From: Calliopum simillimum | Lineage: Eukaryota > Arthropoda > Insecta > Diptera > Lauxaniidae | Reading direction: 5' to 3' | Length of the DNA: 64,000 bases | Assembly: GCA_951812925.1 (NCBI GenBank) | Contig: OX638368.1 | Location: 24,305,187 to 24,369,186, forward strand | Shown: in pieces, positions 35,477 through 45,100 of the stretch | Numbering within the stretch: position 1 is the first letter of the stretch | Layout: every line of letters begins with the position of its first letter | Notes under the pieces: generated by a model | The model's input: the letters and a program-made list of their open reading frames with translations, nothing else | The model's database searches: none | Told to the model about the DNA's origin: nothing | Program-made: the position numbers and the translations under genes

Positions 35477-35791
35477 TTTATATATTTGCGTGAATGTCTT
35501 CTATACTTGATACTTTCAAATCGCATTATGATTTTCGTATAATTTTTATGTAGAATATAAAGTCTTAAAAATAAATACCACAGAATTTTTCGATTTTTAT
35601 GCAAATAGATCTCATGACTAGAATAAGTTCGCAAAACAATATAATTTAATATATACATAAATATAACTACGCATAAATCTGCAATTAAAACTATTGCACA
35701 ACTAATAAGCAATTAAGAAAAAATAAAATAAATGAAAACATTATTTAAGGTTCATTAAAAATTTTTAAATTTGTGATACAACCCACACAGT

Positions 35792-36186
35792 TTACAATCC
35801 ATTCGGCTGTTGCAAACCATAAATTGCACCATTTACTACGTTGGAATTGTTGCCACTGCCACTAGACTCTGTTAGACTACCAAATGTAATTGATTCATCA
35901 CTCAGACTACCATTACTACTATTCAGATGAGAGCTAGCGCTGCTGTGACGATCACTCATCACAGACTGATGATGTGAAGTGTTGTTGCCGTGTGTTTGTG
36001 ACTGCGATTGTTGCTGCTGCTGTTGATGATGTATACCACCATGATGATTATGTTGTTGTGCGGTGGAATGTACTGTTGATGCTGGTGGACGTGGATCTTC
36101 GGGAGTCCATGTACGTGCATATAATTTGCTACCAGGATAACGATCACCTTTGCGATACCAAGATAGAGAGTGAGAGACGCCACCAG
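35792..36186 (-). CDS. Fer1: Fer1 exon 3 (C2-like Su(H)-binding motif, low-complexity tail, stop)
   Basis: The acceptor is TTTTCAG at 36187; its first two bases complete ACT (Thr168) with the base left from exon 2. It then encodes [18 protein letters not shown] and [14 protein letters not shown]. The spacing HSLSW ... WTPEDPR matches the C2 motif of vertebrate PTF1A, and the phase match makes this the natural 3' exon of Fer1. After residue 202 come a His/Gln-rich run (CAG/CAA repeat at about 36003-36045) and a Ser/Gly/Asn-rich tail. The stop is at 35792-35794. Confidence 0.85.
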
Positions 36187-39100
36187 CTGAAAATAAATAT
36201 AATAAGAAGGTTTGAAATCGAAATTGCCGCGAAATATTCAAAAAGTCATAACATGTGAAAAAAGTTGAAAAGTTGAAAATATTAGGAAAATGATGCGAAA
36301 ATTGCAAAAACACTTAAAAATAAAAAATAATGAAAAGTACGAAGGTTTTCAAAAAAAAAAAAGGAAAATGTTAAAAATAGTCAAGAAATGTGGAAAATGT
36401 TAAAAAATTTGAATAATATTGAACATTTAAAAAGTTTAAAAAATGTTTAGGAAGACGGGAATTCAAAACCATGTCAAAAACATTTAAAAGCTGACCAACG
36501 TAAATGCCAAAAAGAGGGTGTCATTCGCGAATAAATATACCCGGGGAATTTTTCTCAGACAGCCGTGCATTCTCCATTGCAATTTGAGATTAATTTGCCG
36601 GGAATATTTATTCACGATAAACCTCATAGAATCATAATCCGAAGGCAAAATCAGCACTTTGCTTTATGATTTTGAGGTATTTGACTTTATGAGCTACTTT
36701 TGAGTTTATGTACAGGTCTAGTATTCTAACAAGTGCAACGTTTAGTGCTACTTTGTTACTTCTACGATTTTTGTTTTAAAAGTTACGACACTGTAAGATG
36801 GCATTGTGAAACCTAAGCATTATGTGCATCTTATATGCAGGGTGTAAACGATAAGCTTACGAAGCTTCTGAGAGGTGATAGAAGAGTCTTAGACCATCAA
36901 AAAATGTCACATGGTCAAAATTGTATCCCTGACGAGTTGTAAAGAAAAAACTGATTTTCCGACTTGTTTTACAAAAAAAACTTCTTTGGTCACCCTAACT
37001 TTTGAGAGAAAACTTTTTTTTATGGGCTTTCAAAGAGTGTATTTGGTTTACAGGGTTTTAAAAGATTTCGCAAAGTTCTGAACCTTAAAAGTTTATATTT
37101 TAAAACGTTTGTTTCCCAATATTTTACTTTGGCGGCCATTTTAGTATGAAAAAGATCCATCAACATACCTCCTTACAATTTTTTTTGGAATTCTCGTTAA
37201 ATTTCCTTAAATTTAGTAGGACGTTTGTAGTACCAATTTTTTGATTTGAGATCAGAAAAAAAATACTTTTATGTAACAACACTCGTGTAGATCGCATTCG
37301 TTGTGCTGCCTTTTCCTTGAAAAGTATTATTTTCTGACTTCAAATCAAAAAATTGGTGTAATAAGTTTTCTACCGAATTAAAGGACATTTAACGAGAAAT
37401 CCAAAAAGTTATATAATGGTATGTTAATAGCATTTTATTCATACTAAAATGGCCGCCAAAGTCAAAAAAGTAGGAAAAAAATTTTAAATATCATGTTTAA
37501 AGGTCCACAACTTTACGAAATCCCTTTAAACTCTATAAAACAAATAAATTTTTAGAAAGCTCATACAATAAGATAAAAGTTTCTCATAAAAAAGTATTCT
37601 CTAAAACGTTAGGGTGATCCAAGAAATTATTTTTTTGTAAAACAAGTCAGTTTTTATCGTGAACCTCCTCAAGGGTACATTTTAGATCCCCCCACCAGGT
37701 GCCTCTTCTATCACTTCCTTACACCCTGTATAATCTCAAAACGTATTGTTTGCGAATACAACCTCAAATCCACAACGGTCAAAAAAGTTCAAAAAGTTTT
37801 TAAATGTTGTAAAGGTCAATAAAAGTTAAAATATCGAAAAAATTAAAAAGAAACTCTTAAAGGATGTTCCACGAAACATGTAAATTCCTTTGGAAATCTC
37901 GTAAAATATATTTGTATTGATTTGTAAAAAATTTAAAAAAATACAGAATTGTTAAAGAAATTCAATTAAATAAGTCTAAGATCTTTGAAAAAATCGAAAA
38001 TGGTTGAAGAATTCCGTCAATTTGCGCCAGTATATATAGATTTTGATTCATACCATTATATTCTTTTATTTGTCAAAAAAAAAAAACCACGAAATATTGT
38101 GCGAAAAATCAGCCTTTGATAAGTTTTTCTTTTATTTGTTGCAAATATAATACCCCATTCTTCATTGCAGCATTGTATCAATTAAAACGTCAATAACGTC
38201 AATATTTAAATAATTAAAGGCGAATGTTTCAAGTCAATTCCGATGACGCCCGTACAATTAAAATTAAGAACATTAGGTACAAACAGACAGCATCATCACT
38301 AAACCCTTTTTTCCCGACGGCAACTTACTACGTACACAAACCAAAAAACCCATTAGCCAGCACATTACAATCCCATTATGCTGTAAAAGGGGCGATTTTT
38401 CCTTTGCGCTGTGTGGTGTGGTACCTTTTTTCTTCATCACTTGGCCGCTATGTTTTTGCAGCTGCATGCTGTGCGCACTGTGGATTGTTGATTTTGTTCC
38501 ATTTGCCCATGCAGCACCCCATTCATGAAGAGATTATTTTCAAATATCGTTGTGTTTCAGTTTTTTCCTCAAGTGTTTCAGTGCAAAAAAAATAAAGAAA
38601 ATCTTTTTTTTTTTTTGGGGGGGGTAGATAACATAAGCTTCCAATCAACACGCTGTTGAGTAGATAAAAATGCGACATTTATCCGTAATGCACAAAGGGA
38701 GGCGTTTTCTATTGGCATGCCATATACGAGTGCATACATTTACCAAGATACCACCCTCAGGCGCCGGAAAGTATGCACTTGTTTTTTGGTAATTTGCTAA
38801 CGTCGAGTGGTTTGCGGGTGTCAAAACAGGCTTATATGTATATAGCATTCGCTAAGCAATGAATGTGCGTAGACATGGTTACAATGTAAACTTCTATCGT
38901 TTCCTTGAATTTCAGTACACTAGAAAAAAAATTGTGCTTCTAGGAAAATAACATCAACAATTTGGTAGCTAAAAGAGCTTTAGTTTAATAATGCCTTGTT
39001 CCCAAAAACTCCAAAACATTAAAGATCAGATTTTTGTATAATTTGTTATTTTAATTTTTTTTTTAAGTTACTAAAATTACTACATTCTTGTAGCCTTCAT

Positions 39101-42100
39101 CCGTGAATATACACTTTGTCCTTCCGTTTGTAACGCATTGAACGAGGCGTGGCAGATATGGAAATATATTTATAGATGATTCTCCGAAAAATGTACCATT
39201 CAATGTTCCGGGTCTCAAAACCATGTCTAAATTTAGAATTTGATATTTTAACTATTGAATACAGATACTTAACAAAAAATAATTCTAAATATTTTGCAAT
39301 CAAATTATAACATAAAGTATAAAAAGGTCATTCTCCCTGCTGTCCGCTTAATAGTGCACTTAATTTGCCCGTTTCGAATACAACATTATTTTCTTAAAAG
39401 TACTCATACGACATTACTAGCTACCAACAAATCACGTGTCAAGTGGTATTGTGGTGTGAGCTTACTGTTTCATGTTTTTGAGTATAGTAAAACACCAACA
39501 TAACAAAACACAGGTGGTAGGTATTTTTTGGTTATGTTTGCCTTGTGTTTTGTAATGTTGGTGTTTTTACTCAAAAACATGGAACAGTAAGCTCAAACCA
39601 CAATACCACTTAACACGTGCTCTGTTGGTAGCTAGTAATGTAAATCATCTGTTCAAAACAACAAAAAAAAAATTATACAACATTGTTTATAGTTATATAT
39701 CGCTCAACGAACACGCCTCCCGCCCATACAAAAAAAAATTTAAAAAGCAATATTAAGAGTACTACTACTAACATCGAATAAGGTCTTCAAAAGTTGAGAA
39801 AGTCGTAAAATGTTGATATAATTGAAAAATGTTGAACAAGTTGAAAAATATTGAAAAATGTTGATAAAATCAACAAATGTTTATAAAATCAAAAAATGTT
39901 GATAAGGTCAAAAAATATTGATGAAGTCGAAAAATATAGGTCGATAAATGCTGATAAAGTTGAAAAATATTGAGTATTTCGAGAAATTTTGATTAATCGA
40001 AAAATATTGATAAAGCCGAAAAACGTCAAAAAAAGTCGAATAATGTTGATTAAGTTAAAAAATATTGAGTATTTCGAAAAATTTTGATTAAATCGAAAAA
40101 TGTTGATAAAGCCGAAAATGGTCGAAAAAATTTGAGAAAGTCGTAAAATGTTGATGTAATTGAATAATGTTGAACAAGTCGAAAAATATTGATGAATTCG
40201 AAAAAACCTTGATAAAGTCCAATAATGTTGATTAAGTCGACAAATATTGATGAATAAAGTCGTTTTTTAAATTCAGTAGTTACGAAAGCATTGCCGTGCT
40301 AACTAACAATTTATTTAATTTTTTATAAAACCTCTTATACAATAAACTGTTTACATGGCAACCGTATTCAGTATGTGCATAATTAAGCCTAAACTAACTA
40401 AATCGTTTCAACCAAGCAATTTGGAATGTTGTATAAGGGTTTCTGATTTCAAAATTAATACTTACATTTCAAAAGAAATAAATGTTATTGTACTTTTTTG
40501 TAAGTGTAACTACATTTTTCTATACTATTTATTCGCAAGTTGGTGTGAAAATTTGCCAGGCGTGTGCCATGTCTTTCAGCTTCTTTAAAAAAAGAAAAAA
40601 GTGCACTTATCTATTGTATTTCATTTTGCTAACATGAATTTGCTCCAGATACTAAAGGAGCTTTACAATGATTGCCTTAAAACATGCAAATCTTTATCTA
40701 TTTCATATACAAAAAAAAATTATTGGAGGGAATGGCAAGAAACAACTTGGGCATTTAATCGATGTAAGACATCTGTGAAATAGAACGAATTTCCCACATG
40801 ATTGTTGTGTTTTGTTATTATTTTGAAATGTTTACATTTTTATTGTTTTATGATGAAGGGAGCTTTATAAAGATAAGTGGAGTAGATAGTTAAAATCTCA
40901 CAAAAAAAGAGAATGAGTGATATATGGAACTATCATACTTAATATTATCAAAATGCCGAAAACTCTACTCACAAGAGTAGCTTTTATTTTCCACCTTGAA
41001 TGGACAATATCTTCAAAACTACAGAACTTACAGAGAAATAAATTGAAGATTTGAATTTATTGGTGCAAAATCCATATAAAAAGTCTAACAATTTAAATTT
41101 TAAAGCAAACATTTTTTCATATTCAGGACCACTTTTTGGTTTATAAAATGGTTTTGGGATAAATCAAATGTTCTCTGAAATGGACCAAATTTTACATGTT
41201 GCTTATTTGCATCAAAGAGAATATTTTGGTGCTGTGGAAGAGTAGTTCCAAGAAATTTTAAAATTTTAAACCACCCTTGTGTACACCGTACTTTAAGTTA
41301 TAAGTTACTTGGATAGTGCAGAAAATTAATCGCTACTGGCTACTGACTACGGTATTCACTTAAAAGTGTGGTTAATCACGATCAGAGAACGTGTACTTCA
41401 TTGAACTACCCATTCTCCGAATATATCCTAAAATATTTAAAAACGTTCTTCATGAAAAACAATGTTTATTCAGATATTTCACGTTGAAGTTCTAAACTAA
41501 CTATTGTATGTATCAGGGCCCCACCACATAAAGTTCTTGAGTCTTTGTTCTTGGAAAACTTGAGATCTCAAAGCGTCTTTACATAAAGCCTTTTAAAAAA
41601 ATTGTCCGTTTTGAAGTCCTTAATATTTTGCTAAAGAGAAATTTCTTAAGTATGTTTTATTTTCGAGTGATTGTTACTCGTATGTGAAAAAAAAAAATGT
41701 ATTTTTCGAACAAAAAAAAAACTCGAAAACTTTAACAAGTCCTTCTACAAATTACCTAGAATTTTCAGAATTCAAAAGTTTTTGAGTCCTTTTATTTATA
41801 ATATTGTCAAAAATTTATCTGAAAAAATTCACATTCACAAAATTCTTAGCATTTTTGCCTTATACATTTTGTTCAATAGATGCCTTGCTTTTGAGTAAAC
41901 AATCGTTTTTCCGACCCAATATTCGATTTTTGAAACCAAATATTATCTGTATTAAAAAAAATCTAGTAAGGGTGTTACCTTTTTCCTAGTCAAAAACTAT
42001 GTACCCTACACTGCAGCATTTTCAAAATTTTGCTTATAAGGTAGGTGCCATGCCGTCTTTTCTGAATTCACGTAGTTTTTGCTCAGACCGTGCGCTAACA

Positions 42101-45100
42101 ATTTCAAGTATTTGTATGAAATTTGGTTGCATAACCTCAAGTAACGCTTTCTTTACAGCATTTTGAAAACTTTGAAAGTATGAGAAGTGCCACGCCTTCT
42201 TGTCCAAATCAAGTTTTTGCTCAGAGCTTGCATTTCTTGTCTTTAATGTCTGAGTGAAATTTTGTTCGATTATCTTAAAAAACGCTTTCAGTATAGCATT
42301 TTGAAATTTATGCTTGTGTGGGAGGTGCTACGCCCCCTAGTCCGAGATTGTCTAGTTTTTTGCTCTCTATAGTGTCTAAGTGAAATTTGGTTGGATTCTT
42401 TCAAAAATCGCTTTCAGTATAACATTTTGAAAGTTTTACTTATATGGGAGGTACCACGCCCCTTCGTCCGAGTTTACCTAGTTTTCGTTCAGTGCTGGTT
42501 GGATTATCTTAAAAAATACTTATAGCACAGCATTTTGAAGCTTTTGCTTTTGGCTAGAGCTTGCAGTTACTACTTTTAATATACATATATGTCTATTTTG
42601 GTTGCGTTATCGTGAATAATGCTCAATAGCGTTTTGGGTATATTTTTGGTATGGGCGGTAGGTGTGTTCGTTTACCGATTTCGCTCATTTTCAATCCCGC
42701 GTACTAGCTTTTACAACAAAGGCAGTGTACTAAATTCCATCGAATTATCTTGCTTAGTTTTCCCGTAAAAAATATTTCCACAAACGTACAGCCTGCCAGC
42801 CAGGAGGTGACGCAGATCAAGAATTTATAGACTTTTCTATACCTACAACGCCTACTTTTCTGCGTTGCAAATGCAAGAACAAAGTGAATATACCCTGGGT
42901 GTAGGGTATAAAAATGTATGGTTTTTAACACCAAAACTATAATCTTTATTTTTGAAGGAAATTTGGGTATTCAATATTGAAATAAAAAAAGTTAGTAAGT
43001 TTAGTAAAATCGGTTATTTCCAGATATCGTTTTTAACAGTCCTTCTAACTTTTGAGTCAGTATCGAGATGACTTTTGTTTTACTTCATGCAAAACGAACC
43101 ATTTTACTGGTGAGGTTCTTGAAAAACTTGAGATCTCAAGGGATTTTTACGTTAAACCTGGCAAAATTAGTCTTGGTCTTGTTCTTGGTCTTGGCAATTT
43201 TTCGAGACCAAGATTAAGACTCTGATATCATTGCAAGACCAAGACCAGACCAAGACTGCTTTTCAGTTTTGGTAATTTATAGTTGATAGGTGTTTCACGC
43301 CCGTTTTCAGGATAAAATCATCCCTCAATTTGAAATTTGGCATCGTAAAAACCCAACTGCTTTGGAAAAAATAAGGTTTCGAAATTGTGAATACTCAATG
43401 ATCTCTAGAAATTGTTTCAAGACCAAGACTTTATAACCAAGATCAAGACCAAGGCTCAATACTAAAAAACAAAACCAAGACCAAGACTCAATGTGCAAGA
43501 TCAATACCAAGACTGCTATGGTCTTGGTCTTAGTTTGCTCATCACTAGTTAAACCTTAAAAAAGTTTCCGTTTTGAAGTCCTTAATATTTTGCTCAAAAA
43601 TTCCTTAAATCATTTTATTTCCGAGTGATTGTAATACTTATAAAAAAAAATATATGTATGTATTTTTCGAACAAAAAAAAAACTCGAAAACTCTAACAAG
43701 TCCTTCTGCAAAATACCTGGTAAAGATGTAAATTTATGAATGTTTTGACAAAATTTTTACAAAACAGAAAAAAAAAAGAGCCCAAAAAAATCCATTTAAA
43801 CTCCATGGAAATTTTGAATTTTTTTTTACAAATAATATTTCAAAAAAATTCTACCCCTATTGCTTAATCCTTTTTAATGCATTTTAGAAATATTTAAATT
43901 ACCCCCTTCATGAAAAATTTTCATTCATGCGATGTCATTCATTTTGAATAGAAAAATTATTAACCAAAAAACCGTAACTAAACCCAATTTTTATTAACAA
44001 AACTTTGTTCTTTTTTTTTTATTGCATAGAGAATTTCACATGCATGGTATGATCCCTTCCTACCCCTTCTGATGGCATCCCAACAAAATCCATGATGATG
44101 AATGTCACTGTATTTTCATTTCATGTAAAAGAAAGTGTGAAAATTCCAATTAGTTACAGGCAGCCGGATGGTGATCCACATAGAATCATCAACTGAATAA
44201 TGGTGCTCTAAACAGTTATGGGCAACAACAACAACAACAAAAATGCAACAAAATTTAAGGGTCTCTATTGATAATGAACCACAAAAGCACAAAGTTGCAT
44301 GCATCCATCCATCCCTTCAGAGAAGAATATCTATTGCAAACGATTAAATGTTGCACGCAAGATGAATTTTGTGTTTCAATGATCTTTCATGCAATTTTCA
44401 AATTTAATTTAAATATAAAACTAAACGGTTTCTGAATTATTGGATTAGCGCGCATGCGCAAATGTTTTGCACTTCATTTGATCGAAGCTGACAGACAGAA
44501 TTTGTTCATAGTAGGAGGAGGGTCACGTGCGTGATTGATTGTTGACGCAGCCACACAAAAAACAATGCAATGAACATTTTATTTCATATATGAAGTTTTA
44601 TGGACTTTTCAACACTGAATCCAACTGCATCCTTAGAATTTCAATATACCTGTAGGACTTTGAGATACATTTGCTTGAAGTTGAAGAAAACGCTGGCTTA
44701 TCTGGTTTAATGGCATCGAATAATGAAAATTATGCTTATCAAAATATAACTTCGAACTTTTCCAATAGGACTCTTACTTTCCGAGTTATAACCTTTTGAA
44801 GAGAAGATATTTTAGCCACTATATGAAAGACAAAATTATGTGTGCTGGTAAATCTCCGAAGAATGTACCAAAACGTGCATTTTTTGTCCCCACCTATTTT
44901 TTTATTATTATAAGTTGAATGTATAGAATATGATGACCTTAACTTCTGGAACATTTTTAAAAAATGAACAAAAACTTTCAGTGTTGCCATATGTCTTTTT
45001 TTTTGGAAATTTCGCTTAAACAATATGTTTAAAAAATTAAAATAAAATTTAAGTCTCAAAACGCTTAAATAAACTTTGCAAAAATTCAACATAAATTTTT

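Noticed and set aside
38224..38595. 123-codon plus-strand open frame
   Set aside because: No recognisable domain, lies antisense in the Fer1 intron, no clear promoter or splice partner.
39779..40262. CRISPR-like array
   Set aside because: Units are degenerate, contiguous and without distinct spacers; this is a minisatellite in an insect genome.
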